64,000 nucleotides of DNA from Hofstenia miamia (Eukaryota; Xenacoelomorpha; Acoela). The notes under the pieces were generated by a model. That model saw nothing but the letters and a program-made list of their open reading frames with translations, ran no database searches and was not told where the DNA came from. The DNA lies in assembly GCA_004352715.1 (NCBI GenBank), contig SCFE01000053.1, positions 884,774-948,773 of the forward strand, written 5' to 3'. Numbering within the stretch: position 1 is the first letter of the stretch; every line of letters begins with the position of its first letter. Shown piece after piece: positions 34,359-48,039 of this stretch. Made by a program: the position numbers and the translations under genes.

Positions 34359-36083
34359 ATAGGGTAACCAAGGTGACTTTCGATATGAGTCTCTACCAGT
34401 TTCCTTATTTACCACATTCTGCGCCATTATCAGTGCTTCTGTTTCTCTTTTCAGTCCTGTTTTCTTTAACTACTTGTTGCTTTCTTCCCTGTCACACTTT
34501 TCTGTGTTCCTCCAGTATTCTCCATGCATTGCATTCTGCCTATACCTTGATTGTCTCTATAATTCCATCCTACTCTGGTATACCTTCTTTCCTTCACTGT
34601 CAGTTGTTATTTTCCTTAACTCCCTAGTGACCTCCAGTATGGACCCTCTAGGTTGTGCTTCTACATATTTCTTCAGCCCTAGTGCTTCTTCTTCTACAAT
34701 TTCCTTTACACTTAGCAGCCCTTTCCCTCCCTTATGCCTTGCCAAGTACAACTTATCAACATCTCCATTTAAGTTGAATGCTCTCTCTGCTGCTAGTATC
34801 TTCCTTGTCTCCCTGTCTAATTCCCTCAGCTCGTTCTTGTTCCACCTAACTTTTCCTGCCGAATATCTCAGCACTGGTATTGACCATGTATTAATTGCCT
34901 TTATACTATTTTTGCCATTTAATGCTGACTTCTGTAGTACTTTCTTTACTCTCCTCTTGTACTCTTTTCTTAACCTCGTCTTCATTTCCTCATTATCTGT
35001 TCTATATTTTTCTATCACACCTAAGTACTTGTACCCCTCTTTGACTTCCACAATCTTATCCCCACTGCTTGTCCTCAAACTATCTCCATCTATGCACTTG
35101 CCTCTGGTCATTGTCACTGTGGCACACCAAATTCCAACCCAGAATTTTTCCTTGCCTTCTCCAATGTCTCCACTTGCTTCTGAAACATCTTCCTTTATAG
35201 CATACATCTTCAGGTCGTCCATGTACCATAGGTAGCTCACTACTACCATCCACTCTGCCCACCCGCTCACCAAACACTCCTCCAGTGCTACTGCTAGTCT
35301 CTCATGAACACTTGTGAATTTCTTCAGCCAATACCCATGTACCTCATCTCTGCCTGTCGCCTTCCAGTTCTTCATCTTCTTAAGAGCTTCCTTCAGCTTT
35401 GCAATTGTGATTGCTTCTTCTTCTTGCCTGAATTCCTTCTGCATCTGCTGGCTCTCTATCTCTGGTCCCGCACTTCCCCATATATTCTCCCATAACCTTA
35501 CTGCATCCTCACCTGCTCTAGCTGTAGCCTTTTCTCCTGCATCTAGTTCATTGTAGAATCTTCCTTCTTGGGTCTCAAACTTCATTTTGCCTTTTGCTTG
35601 CTTTGCTCTTGCCCTATATTTTCTTAGTTTCTCTGCTTAAGCTCTTCTCTTGCAGTTTCTATAGTCTTCCCCTGCAACCTGTCTTGTACCGCCTTACTTG
35701 TCCTGATCTTCCCTATTTGCTGCCTAATCTTTGCCACTTTATTCTCAATTCTCCCTCCCATGCTGGTTTTCTGTCTCCCTTATCTTCATGTCATCTTTTC
35801 TTCTTCATGTCTAACCCTACATTCTTCAGCACCTCCCATACGCCTGCATACACTAACCTGTTTATCTCTGTTACGCTCTTAGCATCCATCCTTTCTAGTA
35901 CTTTGTTAACCTTTGCTGTCTCTACTGCTAACTTGCTTCTCTTAATGTCTCTTTGTACTGGCAACCTACTTCTGTCTTCTATTTTTTTCTTCATCCTTTC
36001 CTTGATTGCTGTCTCTGTTTCTACATCCGCGGTTTCTGTTGTTTCTACCACTACTACATCTGCCTCTTCATTTATCTGGGAGG
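34359..36083 (-). pseudogene. R4/Dong-like LINE, internally deleted (left copy)
   Basis: Exact reverse copy of 38106-39830; see there for domains. The main frame is 34557-35585 (342 codons) and an upstream frame is 35791-36051, both on the minus strand. Confidence 0.8.
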
Positions 36084-37078
36084 GGTTTCAATTATTTCAG
36101 TACAATAGTACACAGTTTGAAGTTCAAATGCATTAAATTGGAATCTATTTTGACATCCCAATGATAAAAATAAACATTAAATAATATTGTGATATAAACC
36201 AGTGTTAATAAATCATAGAAGGGATGTACACCTGATTTTTTGAATAAGAAGTGAAGGGCAAGTTCCCACGAAGTTTTCAAAAAACTAAAATAAAAATACC
36301 CTGAAAATTTTTGAGTTTACAGGAGCCTAACTTATACACACAAGTATTAAAAAATTATTATTAAAAATTATGATATTGTAAAATTGAAGGTGAAATTTAA
36401 TAAAACTAAGAATAAAAAATACAAGTGAAGTTCACTCATTCAGTGTTACTGCTACTAGTGGTTGCAAAAGTAAAATTTACTTCCTCTTATTCGGTAAAGG
36501 CTTTTCATTTAATGTATACGAGAATACATTATGTCCTATTTTGATGTTTAAATTCTGCTTTCTATCATTTTTAAAGCAAGAAGGCTCTTTTAATAAAAAA
36601 TAAAACAAAATGTGAACATTGAATTTTGCAAAGATATCAACAATCAATAAAAATATGCATTCTAGTGTGATAGGTGCCCTAAAGGTCAAACCATAACAGT
36701 AGCACAAAATATTCAGTATATTTAGACTGGTGAAGAGGAGAAAGTCATGCATGGCCTGAATTTTGAATCATTAAAATTTACTATTTCCAATGATTTCTAA
36801 ATGTTTTAAACCAATACATAGGGCTTCTTGTTGGGACTTTCTTTATGCATTAGCAATGGCTACCTTTTTGTAATTGAAATTCTAAGTTACTTATAATAAT
36901 TTATTATTACGAAGGATTACCCTATTTCTAAGAGACCAATTGATTCACAAACTATAAATTTTTAATACAAAAAATTTAGGTAGTTATATGCTGTTTGTGT
37001 TACTTTTTTAGATTTCAGGATAATATCTTTTTATGTTATTTATTTTTACATAATAATTAAATTTATATGTGTTTCTTT
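36084..37078. other. Gene-free stretch beside the palindrome centre
   Basis: AT-rich. The 91-codon frame at 36477-36752 (minus) has no recognisable feature. Confidence 0.3.
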
Positions 37079-37110
37079 TATATATATATATATTAATATA
37101 TATATATATA
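37079..37110. repeat. Centre of the giant palindrome
   Basis: TA repeats meet at ATTAAT; the symmetry axis lies between 37094 and 37095. The flanks are perfect reverse complements with zero spacer: sequence from 37095 to 47680 equals the reverse complement of 26509-37094. Confidence 0.97.
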
Positions 37111-38105
37111 AAAGAAACACATATAAATTTAATTATTATGTAAAAATAAATAACATAAAAAGATATTATCCTGAAATCTAAAAAAGTAACACAAACAGCA
37201 TATAACTACCTAAATTTTTTGTATTAAAAATTTATAGTTTGTGAATCAATTGGTCTCTTAGAAATAGGGTAATCCTTCGTAATAATAAATTATTATAAGT
37301 AACTTAGAATTTCAATTACAAAAAGGTAGCCATTGCTAATGCATAAAGAAAGTCCCAACAAGAAGCCCTATGTATTGGTTTAAAACATTTAGAAATCATT
37401 GGAAATAGTAAATTTTAATGATTCAAAATTCAGGCCATGCATGACTTTCTCCTCTTCACCAGTCTAAATATACTGAATATTTTGTGCTACTGTTATGGTT
37501 TGACCTTTAGGGCACCTATCACACTAGAATGCATATTTTTATTGATTGTTGATATCTTTGCAAAATTCAATGTTCACATTTTGTTTTATTTTTTATTAAA
37601 AGAGCCTTCTTGCTTTAAAAATGATAGAAAGCAGAATTTAAACATCAAAATAGGACATAATGTATTCTCGTATACATTAAATGAAAAGCCTTTACCGAAT
37701 AAGAGGAAGTAAATTTTACTTTTGCAACCACTAGTAGCAGTAACACTGAATGAGTGAACTTCACTTGTATTTTTTATTCTTAGTTTTATTAAATTTCACC
37801 TTCAATTTTACAATATCATAATTTTTAATAATAATTTTTTAATACTTGTGTGTATAAGTTAGGCTCCTGTAAACTCAAAAATTTTCAGGGTATTTTTATT
37901 TTAGTTTTTTGAAAACTTCGTGGGAACTTGCCCTTCACTTCTTATTCAAAAAATCAGGTGTACATCCCTTCTATGATTTATTAACACTGGTTTATATCAC
38001 AATATTATTTAATGTTTATTTTTATCATTGGGATGTCAAAATAGATTCCAATTTAATGCATTTGAACTTCAAACTGTGTACTATTGTACTGAAATAATTG
38101 AAACC
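37111..38105. other. Gene-free stretch (right copy)
   Basis: Mirror of 36084-37078; nothing recognised. Confidence 0.3.
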
Positions 38106-39830
38106 CCTCCCAGATAAATGAAGAGGCAGATGTAGTAGTGGTAGAAACAACAGAAACCGCGGATGTAGAAACAGAGACAGCAATCAAGGAAAGGATGAAG
38201 AAAAAAATAGAAGACAGAAGTAGGTTGCCAGTACAAAGAGACATTAAGAGAAGCAAGTTAGCAGTAGAGACAGCAAAGGTTAACAAAGTACTAGAAAGGA
38301 TGGATGCTAAGAGCGTAACAGAGATAAACAGGTTAGTGTATGCAGGCGTATGGGAGGTGCTGAAGAATGTAGGGTTAGACATGAAGAAGAAAAGATGACA
38401 TGAAGATAAGGGAGACAGAAAACCAGCATGGGAGGGAGAATTGAGAATAAAGTGGCAAAGATTAGGCAGCAAATAGGGAAGATCAGGACAAGTAAGGCGG
38501 TACAAGACAGGTTGCAGGGGAAGACTATAGAAACTGCAAGAGAAGAGCTTAAGCAGAGAAACTAAGAAAATATAGGGCAAGAGCAAAGCAAGCAAAAGGC
38601 AAAATGAAGTTTGAGACCCAAGAAGGAAGATTCTACAATGAACTAGATGCAGGAGAAAAGGCTACAGCTAGAGCAGGTGAGGATGCAGTAAGGTTATGGG
38701 AGAATATATGGGGAAGTGCGGGACCAGAGATAGAGAGCCAGCAGATGCAGAAGGAATTCAGGCAAGAAGAAGAAGCAATCACAATTGCAAAGCTGAAGGA
38801 AGCTCTTAAGAAGATGAAGAACTGGAAGGCGACAGGCAGAGATGAGGTACATGGGTATTGGCTGAAGAAATTCACAAGTGTTCATGAGAGACTAGCAGTA
38901 GCACTGGAGGAGTGTTTGGTGAGCGGGTGGGCAGAGTGGATGGTAGTAGTGAGCTACCTATGGTACATGGACGACCTGAAGATGTATGCTATAAAGGAAG
39001 ATGTTTCAGAAGCAAGTGGAGACATTGGAGAAGGCAAGGAAAAATTCTGGGTTGGAATTTGGTGTGCCACAGTGACAATGACCAGAGGCAAGTGCATAGA
39101 TGGAGATAGTTTGAGGACAAGCAGTGGGGATAAGATTGTGGAAGTCAAAGAGGGGTACAAGTACTTAGGTGTGATAGAAAAATATAGAACAGATAATGAG
39201 GAAATGAAGACGAGGTTAAGAAAAGAGTACAAGAGGAGAGTAAAGAAAGTACTACAGAAGTCAGCATTAAATGGCAAAAATAGTATAAAGGCAATTAATA
39301 CATGGTCAATACCAGTGCTGAGATATTCGGCAGGAAAAGTTAGGTGGAACAAGAACGAGCTGAGGGAATTAGACAGGGAGACAAGGAAGATACTAGCAGC
39401 AGAGAGAGCATTCAACTTAAATGGAGATGTTGATAAGTTGTACTTGGCAAGGCATAAGGGAGGGAAAGGGCTGCTAAGTGTAAAGGAAATTGTAGAAGAA
39501 GAAGCACTAGGGCTGAAGAAATATGTAGAAGCACAACCTAGAGGGTCCATACTGGAGGTCACTAGGGAGTTAAGGAAAATAACAACTGACAGTGAAGGAA
39601 AGAAGGTATACCAGAGTAGGATGGAATTATAGAGACAATCAAGGTATAGGCAGAATGCAATGCATGGAGAATACTGGAGGAACACAGAAAAGTGTGACAG
39701 GGAAGAAAGCAACAAGTAGTTAAAGAAAACAGGACTGAAAAGAGAAACAGAAGCACTGATAATGGCGCAGAATGTGGTAAATAAGGAAACTGGTAGAGAC
39801 TCATATCGAAAGTCACCTTGGTTACCCTAT
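38106..39830 (+). pseudogene. R4/Dong-like LINE, internally deleted reverse transcriptase (right copy)
   Basis: The upstream frame 38138-38398 has the Lys/Glu-rich stretch ending INRLVYAGVWEVLKNVG found before the RT in R4-like LINEs. The main frame 38604-39632 (342 codons) begins RT block 1 (KLKEALKKMKNWKATGRDEV), then jumps from ECLVSGWAEWM straight to SYLWYMDDLKMYA. The middle RT blocks are therefore deleted, while the WYMDD catalytic box remains. It continues with VKEGYKYLGVIE, RVKKVLQKSALNGKNSIKAI, TWSIPVLRYSAG and DVDKLYLARHKGGKGLLSV, the thumb and linker signature of this clade. Further pieces run to about 39830 with stops. It cannot make an active enzyme. Confidence 0.85.
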
Positions 39831-39903
39831 AATAACATTATATTAATAATAGTAATTATATATGTTTAATATATATCATAGTTTTATGTTTTGTAGTGTT
39901 AAG

Positions 39904-40339
39904 CAGAGTTCTCAGACCCGGCCCGATTTCGGGTCAGATCTTGGGTCAGCTTCGGGTCTCATTTCGACCCGGATGCGGGCCCAATTTCGGATCTCGGGTC
40001 CTTGGGAACAGTTTAAAATCAATATTCTCAATATTCATCAATTCAACTATTTGTTTTTTTGTTTGTTTGTTTACACTGGATATAAAATTTTGGGTAAATT
40101 TCAAACTGTTTAGCTAGTTCAAGAAAAAATCGATCTTTTTTAATTGTGTTCTACACAATTTCGGTATGGCTTCAGAAAATAATCGGGTAGCGTTCGGATC
40201 CCATTTCGAAAAAGTTTGAGCTTCGGGCCAGGTTCGGGTCTTACTAAAAAAATTCGGGTCATCTCGGGTCCAGTAAGATTGTGGTTGTTACGGGTCGGGT
40301 TTCCGGTCCAAAAGATAGACCCTATGTATGAGTACTCTG
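39904..40339. mobile_element. hAT MITE with GACCCG motifs (right copy)
   Basis: Mirror of 33850-34285, including the imperfect target duplication. Confidence 0.75.
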
Positions 40340-41299
40340 ATGTTAAGTGATTTATTTGATCTATTTTTATATATTTGCAAATTCTGTAATTTCTAAATTA
40401 ATTATTTGAACAAGTGTAAATTTAACGTTGCTTATATTAAACTTTTGAACTTTGCGAGAAAATTAAAATTGAATTGTAAACAAGCTACAGGTAATGATCA
40501 TGACATTATGTATAAATAAGTAGTTTAACCTGTAATGTTTTTTAATTAGAATAAACTGGGGTGGGCCCATAGCGGGCATGGACAAACATGTACGGTCACA
40601 GGCTTCTATACTACGGGCAAGGGACGTGTATACGGGCTCTGCATGAATATTTGTCGTTGTTACTCGAGGATCTATATTCTCAAAATCATTTGTTGGATGT
40701 ACATTAGGTCTATTCTATATATCTATGTATTTGTGTTTGGTGTAATATTAACCTTCACATGTAGATTTATCATAGAAATTACAAAGCAGTACATAAAATA
40801 TTACACGTAAAAATCATTGTTTTCATCAATTTTTTGCATTATTAATAATATAATACTTGTGTACATTACATTGTAACGTAAGAAGCTAACTTCAGAAGAC
40901 GAATTAATGTAATATATTTATTTTTCCATGTCATAAAATCAGTGCAGTGAAATTTTATTTTAATTATTTTCATACTGTTTGGTGTGCGGTCAATTATGGT
41001 TAGGGCCCCGATATATGTGCTTAAAAATATCCGAAAATATTCGTCGTCAAATAATGTTAGGAAATTTCGAAAACATGCTTTAAAATATGTATAAAAACTA
41101 CATTAATGAGAACAGATATTCAAGGCAAATTTTCCAAACTAATTTACAGGGGATGGATCTTCGGCATGATGGCGTGTGGAATTGGTCAACACAACTGCTC
41201 TAAAAAATCCAGTTACGTTTAGCTACCGAACGTTTTGTTTTGTTGGAATCAGAGACCAATTAGGTTTCGTGTCAAACTTTCTATAGCTATGGAGCAACC
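40340..41299. other. Gene-free stretch (right copy)
   Basis: Mirror of 32890-33849; nothing recognised. Confidence 0.3.
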
Positions 41300-41303
41300 T
41301 TAA

Positions 41304-43029
41304 CACTAGGATGTCCGTTATTTTGTCCTACTTTTAACGGCAACTTCGAAAGTTTTGACGAAATCTAATTTTATGTGTGCTAAGTTACATTTTTTCTTAC
41401 CAAAATGTTACTTCACTTGTTTTTTATTATATATTTTATGAATTTTTGCTTTAATTTATAAATTTATCATTTTAAAAATGTTATCTATGTTTCTATTTTA
41501 GATGTATATGGTTATTATTTATGTATTTGCGATACAATGAAAAAAAAACTTTTTATAGCAAACAGAACATATATCAATTACAAGGCATATAATGTACGTA
41601 GTATCTATACTAACACAATGCAAAAAGAAATGAAAAAACTTTATAAATAAAACATTGCAATTTCACTGGTACAATATCTAACACTTATAAATGTTAAACA
41701 CAACCTGGGCCTTGCACATCTCTTGTTTTTCTACATAGCATTTATGCTTTGTGAAGGAATTCATATTATTGAGAAATTGTTTGGTCTTTTGTAAAAACGC
41801 AATTACTCCACTTCATTCATGGGAATCGTTTCCAGGGAATATTTGAACTTGGTTCTTGTTTAAAGCAGATACTTGAATTCAATAGTGGAATGTCATGTAA
41901 ATTTTCCCAAGCAGACATTGGCCATCTCTTCATGCTAAAAGTTTGTCCTCCCAATACTGCTCCGCTCATGTTCCTTGTACCAGTTCCGTCGTCGGTACCA
42001 GACTAGCTGTACAGTACCGGACTAGTACTATCTTCAAAATCCTTACTGCACCAGGTCTTCAGTTCGATCATATTTGCTTATTCAAGCTTCTGAGCTATAT
42101 CAGAACAGTTATTTAGCGCTTCTGGGTTAATGAACTGTTGCTTTTGTGAAATAGATGCATTATTTTCCGTTTTTTTGCTTTTTGTTTTGAACGTTTTGAC
42201 GTACTGCTACCGGGTGCCCAACAGCACTGGTAATAGGATTTACGGCACTGAGACAGTACTGATAACAAGAAATTTTAAACGGTACAGTACCGGACGGGAT
42301 CTAGGCAAGATTTTTGTGGTACCACAGAACTGTACTTGATGCACATCACATGACATAAAATCTCAGCATCTCATCAACTGTATCAACATTGACTTTCTAG
42401 TCAAAATGGAAGAGAATAGAATAGGGTTTTCTTTTGATAGTATCATCACATAGTTGTTACGCATTTTTGACAGCATCAAAATATTTTTCTTTTTCTTCAC
42501 TTGTCACTTCAAAATCACAATAGAGAAGTATCCCTTTTATGCTCAGAAGTTCAACTTTTCAAACACGGAGATAGCTTTTTTGACGTTGACCGCAGAGTAC
42601 AATCCATTGCTGTATTTGATATCAGAAGAGACTTTGCCAGATCAATGATGGCATCATCTTATATCTATGTTATATTCATTGTGACGCCATGAATGCTTGC
42701 TTGTTTGAAAGACACGGAGTTACAGTGTGTTAAAATACAACATTACTGGAAGATGTTTGCCGTCAATTAGTATACTTAGATATATGTATGATTTCATGTA
42801 AATAATATTGTTTCGTCAATTAGACGAAATTGCCATTCTAAGTAAACATTTCTTTTCAAGAGAATTGTGAAAAATTTTATAGTGTTAAAATAATTAAACA
42901 TGTACATATTAAGGGTAACAATCTGAAAACGATATCACTCAATTTGGCTTCCAGGCTCCCTCATTTTGTATATGAATTTTTGAAATGAAAATGAATTTCG
43001 TCGGAAATGACGGAATGGACGTTCTAGTG
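41304..43029. mobile_element. piggyBac-like element (right copy) with nested hAT-like block
   Basis: Mirror of 31160-32885. TTAA flanks are at 41300-41303 and 43030-43033. The nested GGTAC-rich block is at 41981-42332. Confidence 0.7.
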
Positions 43030-43290
43030 TTAATGGGATTCAAAAAACTGGATTTACTGTTGACCCTAATCAATCTCGCAATTCTACAATAGGCCAATAG
43101 GAATTTTCGCTGAGTTTAACGTCTTCTATTCTGCTCCGAAGGAGCAATTAAATCGAGATAATACGGTAAATAAAGCGAAGCTCATGTAGACGCCTTTAAT
43201 GCGCCTAGCCGCATCATTCGCTTTTTAACGGATCATCCATCTCGTGTAAACGGCCCTATTTACATTATCAAAATTTGTCTATCCAAATGC

Positions 43291-43498
43291 AGCAACATTA
43301 CCTTACTTTACTTTACTTTACTTAAGGCCTCGTACACTGCCGTAAAGCTTTACTTAAAAATCGAACAGAACGGATAGTGTAATTATAATTATCTACTTGA
43401 AACCTTACTTTACTTTACTTAAGATCTCTTACACTCGCAGTAAGTAAAATTTTTTTACCTTACTTTACTTTACTTACCGTGAGTGTACGACAATCCTA
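43291..43498. repeat. GTAAAGTAAG-rich palindromic cluster (right copy)
   Basis: Mirror of 30691-30898. Confidence 0.5.
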
Positions 43499-44259
43499 AG
43501 AGATCGTGAACTTTAGGCCTACAGAACATTTTATCCATATTTTCAAACAACTACCTCAGACCTATTACTCAATTACGGAATATTGGAATATTTTCTAATG
43601 TGATCCCTTGAAATGGTGAACACTCAACATGATTTTAACTATGCACAAGATTCAGTACAATTTAGAAAATATCAAACATCCAACTTAACCCTACAACAAA
43701 AACTTTTTCCTTAAAGTAACAAACCACGTTGTCAATAATTTTGAAGAAGTTTTCTGAAGCCTGTGAAGAAATATTGAATGTCTTTGAGATTGACACATCT
43801 ATGGGTTTGCGCACATTCATGTAATAATGTTTTGTGCTAAGAATTATTCCTGCTCCAGAATTATATGAAAACATTAACATTTTTGTAAAAAATTCAAAAT
43901 TCTAGCCATTCCTAATATTCAGATAATGAGTCTGTCTAATGGCCATGTAGACAAGAAACACCCTAAAATACTTTGGTTTTTGAAGAAAAACTGTTTGAGA
44001 TACGTTGAAGCAAAGTCAAAGATGGTCGTACCTGGACGGGATCGCGCCAGGTAGCAAATTAAAGTAGAATAAATGCAAATTCTCTACCTTATTTTGTTTT
44101 CAGATTTTAGATACTTTCATTAGTACCTGAGTTATTAACGTTTAGAAAAATCACAGATTTTGAAAAATTCCTAATGAATTTAAGGTTAATATCAAATGAG
44201 TTAAGAATTAAATGTTGCCTGCCAGAAGTGTCAAGCTCCTTAAATATTAAGAGGAACTA

Positions 44260-44942
44260 CACCTTTTTCCAATTAAATTGGCACAACTAACATTCAATTT
44301 GTCACAACTAACTTTTAATTTGTCACAATTGTAAATCATAAATTTAATTACTAATCTTTATTGTTTTAGGGGTATTAAAACAAAAGATTTAGCTTTTCCG
44401 CTTAATTGGAGAGATTTTTAAATTTGAACTTCGAGTTCAAAAATTAGAATGTTTTTTTAAATTAGGAATCTAACCCACTTCTCTGACAACTGTATATACA
44501 CATTGAAAACAAATTATATTTATTAATTCATATTATGTAATATATACAAATATATATTTATAAAAAAGGCATTGATATATTTATATATGAAAAAAAACTA
44601 AATAATTTTTCTTTTATACAAATGCCAAAATACACAAAAACAATTGTTGCTTGTTATTTTTGTATCAATATATGTTAAATGTTTGTCTTCTTGTTTTAAT
44701 TGAAACTTCGCAAAATTTAAAAAACCCTGCCAATTAAGCGGAAGAGATAAATCTTTTGTTTTGATACCCCATAAACAATACAGATTAGTAATTAAATTTA
44801 TGATTTACAATTGTGACAAATTATAAGTTAGTTGTGCAGATTTAAATGTTAGTTGTGCCAATTTAAATGTTAGTTGTGACAAATTAAATGTTAGTTGTGA
44901 CAATTTAAATGTTAGTTGTGCCAATTTAATTGGAAAAAGGTG
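44260..44942. mobile_element. TA-flanked MITE with 21-bp tandem repeats (right copy)
   Basis: Mirror of 29247-29929. The five-unit end is now on the right, at about 44818-44922. Confidence 0.75.
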
Positions 44943-45228
44943 TAGATGTTCGAAATTTTATTTTATGAGAGCACTTGTAAGATACTAAAAATAATTAATC
45001 TTGAATAGCTTCGGGACTTCTAAACATTTTTTATGATTCCTTACAAAATTTATAATCTAATAACTCACAGACTAATAAAGAAATGCAAAATCAAAGGGGC
45101 ACCATAGAATAGTGAGTGTCTTCTCTGACATATAACGCTCGTTCATTAAAGTGACTCTTTACGCGGATTCTCCACATCTGATGGTTCACTAATGATGCTG
45201 TGTCTGACTTAGCTCAATGGCTTTGGGA

Positions 45229-45272
<44 letters not shown>

Positions 45273-46850
45273 AAAAGACAAAGAAATCGCCCCATTTAAA
45301 ATTCTTCAGCGACAGGAGTTGCGTTAGCACAAATATTCAACATTAAGTTCGAGCATATTCACTCAAGGCTGTTTATAATGATGATTTCTTCAAAAATATT
45401 TCAAGTGCTCGTAACTAACGAACTAAAAAAGATATCCAAAATCTGAAAAAACAACGCAATAGAGAAGTGTCTCGCCTTTCATTTGTTATATAGTTCTGCT
45501 CCGTTGGAAGTTTTTGTAGGTGCTATAATCTCTGATTTGCCCACGGTCTTTGTGCAAATTATCCTTTCAATAAAATATATGAGGTTAGGTGATAGCCCCA
45601 TTGAATTTAAAAATCATGAAGATTAAATATGGGTGAACATTTCATGGGTACAAATTCACCAATAATTTGTAGATTTCAGTACGGAATCTGGCAAAAAGAT
45701 TCTGTTATTCAAGCATTTTCTTAGTAATTTTTCAGAGTTTGCTTAAGATAACTTTGCACGGACGCTATGCGCATTGACAAAAGAGCATCACAAAGAATCT
45801 ACATTTCTAATTAGTCTTTCAATAAAAATTGATATCAACCTCATTTATAAAATTCAACAGCAGTTTCTATGAGTCAATCAAATATTGCCCATTTGACATG
45901 AGTGCAAAAATTCGTATTTTGCAAAAATATGTTAGGTTTCACTTTGGCTTTTAATTAAATTCCACAGTTTCCATTTTTGCAGTTGCGCTTCATCTCTATT
46001 TCAAACTTTTTACAATTTGTTTTTTAATGTTCCAAAAGTGTAACGAAAATTAAAAAACACACATAAAAACATAAAAATATTGCACGAAGAAATGTAGGTT
46101 TTGAAAATATTTAAGGATACACAAAAACTTAAAACATAACATGAAAAAATTTAGATTTTCGAGAAACATCGGGTTTAACGCCACTGTTGTAAACGGCATA
46201 TCAGTCAGTAATGCGATTAAAACAATTGGAAGAGAGTTAATTGCTTCTAGTTGAATTGCCTATTCTGGTGGATATATTATTTCAAATATTAAATTTGATG
46301 CTATCGGCATGTTTGAATGTCTTTTTATAAAAAATAAGTTGTTTCTAGTGTAAATACATTATAAGAAAAGATTGCATATTTCACATTAAGTAGATCTTTC
46401 ACAACAAATAAACTTTAGATATGTTGAACCTTTTCTGATAAATAAAATTGATTTCAAATGTTTTTAAAGTAAAGGACACTAAATATAGATTTACCTCAAA
46501 GTCGTACACACAGAAATAATTGCAAAAAATTTACAATAATTCATAGTCAGCCCAAAATACCTTCAATTAATTATGTAAAACACTGCGTACAACTAGAAAA
46601 ATAAAATTTTGAAATCTGAAAATTTCAAATTTACTCGCGAAAATTGCAAGAAAATTTCTTAAAAATTCTAGTGCATGTTGCATGAAGCGCTATTTTCACA
46701 CCTCGCAATTTTTTGAATAGTCTAAAATTTAAGTCGCGCTACTTATAAATTTATTTAAATTGATCTTTGAGACCCATTCTGCAATTTTTTGGAATCTACA
46801 ATAATTGTTGAAAGTTACAATATTTTATTTTTCTCTAGTTTAACATTGCA

Positions 46851-46886
<36 letters not shown>

Positions 46887-47379
46887 TTGTAATTCAGTTA
46901 TTAACATTTCTGCTTACAAATCAGGGCAAAATAAATATTGTATTTTACAATCAAATTTTAAACAAAAACCACATATTAATGTAGAGTAAATAAACTTAAA
47001 TAAATAGTTAATAATTTACAACACTATGGACGACTCAATCAAATACATGCTATCTGCGTTGAAACAGCAAAAGCAGCATGTTTAGAATAACACCGCAAAC
47101 TATGACTTTACAGCACCAATTTTACAAGTAATTCGTTTGCAAAACTGCGTTAAGTAATAGTATTTAACTTATTTTAAAAAATGTCTAACTTTTATAAATA
47201 CATACAGCAAATCTATGATATTTTTATACTGCAAAGTCCCCTATTCGTGACTACATTACTTATTATGGTCTAATGATAAATATTTTTTTATTCAAATTTT
47301 TTGAAAATCTATAACTTTATATTCAAGGTATTTAATTGGACAAAAAGCCACAACATCTAAACTTTCAACAAATTGCAAT
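44943..47379. other. Gene-free AT-rich stretch (right copy)
   Basis: Mirror of 26810-29246, with TA microsatellites at 45233-45264 and 46852-46883. Confidence 0.4.
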
Positions 47380-48039
47380 TTATAAAATAGATTTATTTCT
47401 TGTGCATTTGCTACACAACGAGAGGAAAACACTTCTAAACGTTCTTCCCATCAAAATATATAGAAAAAAATTTATTCCATTGTTAATGACATGTGCAAAA
47501 TTTTCAAACATAACAGATAGAAGATATAGCATTGAACATTTGTATCCAGCTAGATATGTGTAGTAACGAATAAACCAACACACCTGAGCAGCACCGTTAA
47601 ATATAGTAAAACTTATGGAAACTATGAATAGTAGAATTTCAACATCACTTCGTTGGGAGTTTTTTTTGTCATGAGATTTGGACATTTGTTTCCTATTTAA
47701 AATTTTCAAATAAATTAAAATGTTACATATTACAACTAAAATATTTGGTAGAATTCCTTGGCAGAATACCAGGAGCTCTAACACACCGCTGTTTTCCCAT
47801 ATGTATCTAAGAACACACGAGTCACCCTTACATCTTTCATAAGAAATGAAAACAATAGACAACATTGAAATATAAATTATATAACTAGCAAATATCATGC
47901 TTATTACTATTTTCTTTGCAAGATTTTCTTTAGAAAGAGCATTCTGGTACACAATGGGGAAATATATTGCCATGAGTCTATCACACGATATTATTACTAC
48001 TAACCAGTGTGAAATGTTTGTTGTGGACCAATCATTCAT
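47380..48039 (-). CDS. Class A (rhodopsin-like) G protein-coupled receptor, exon from TM3 to C-terminus
   Basis: 219-codon minus-strand frame. Residues 11-28: end of TM3 with SCDRLMAIYFP, a DRY-motif variant (DRL). TM4 about 42-63. An extracellular loop with two Cys (ERCKGDSC). TM5 about 88-111. A basic third loop (SKSHDKKNSQRSD). TM6 about 132-152. TM7 about 165-192 with NNGINFFLYILMG in place of NPxxY, then a short Cys/Arg tail. The pattern resembles invertebrate peptide (FMRFamide-type) receptors, but the ligand cannot be told. The frame stays open 5' of the first Met (YDENEIEYLGN), so TM1-TM2 should be in an upstream exon that I did not find in Y. This copy crosses the arm/Y border at 47680 intact, whereas the left copy is cut there. 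Confidence 0.7.
   Translation of the reverse strand: MNDWSTTNISHWLVVIISCDRLMAIYFPIVYQNALSKENLAKKIVISMIFASYIIYISMLSIVFISYERCKGDSCVLRYIWENSGVLELLVFCQGILPNILVVICNILIYLKILNRKQMSKSHDKKNSQRSDVEILLFIVSISFTIFNGAAQVCWFIRYYTYLAGYKCSMLYLLSVMFENFAHVINNGINFFLYILMGRTFRSVFLSLCSKCTRNKSIL

Noticed and set aside
34474-35235. 253-codon ORF (and its mirror at 38954-39715) that looks like a membrane protein
   Set aside because: It is the antisense shadow of the R4-like LINE frame; its Leu/Phe/Ser richness comes from the reverse complement of Lys/Glu codons.
35594-36136. 180-codon ORF with apparent membrane segments (mirror 38053-38595)
   Set aside because: Also antisense to the 5' part of the R4-like element.
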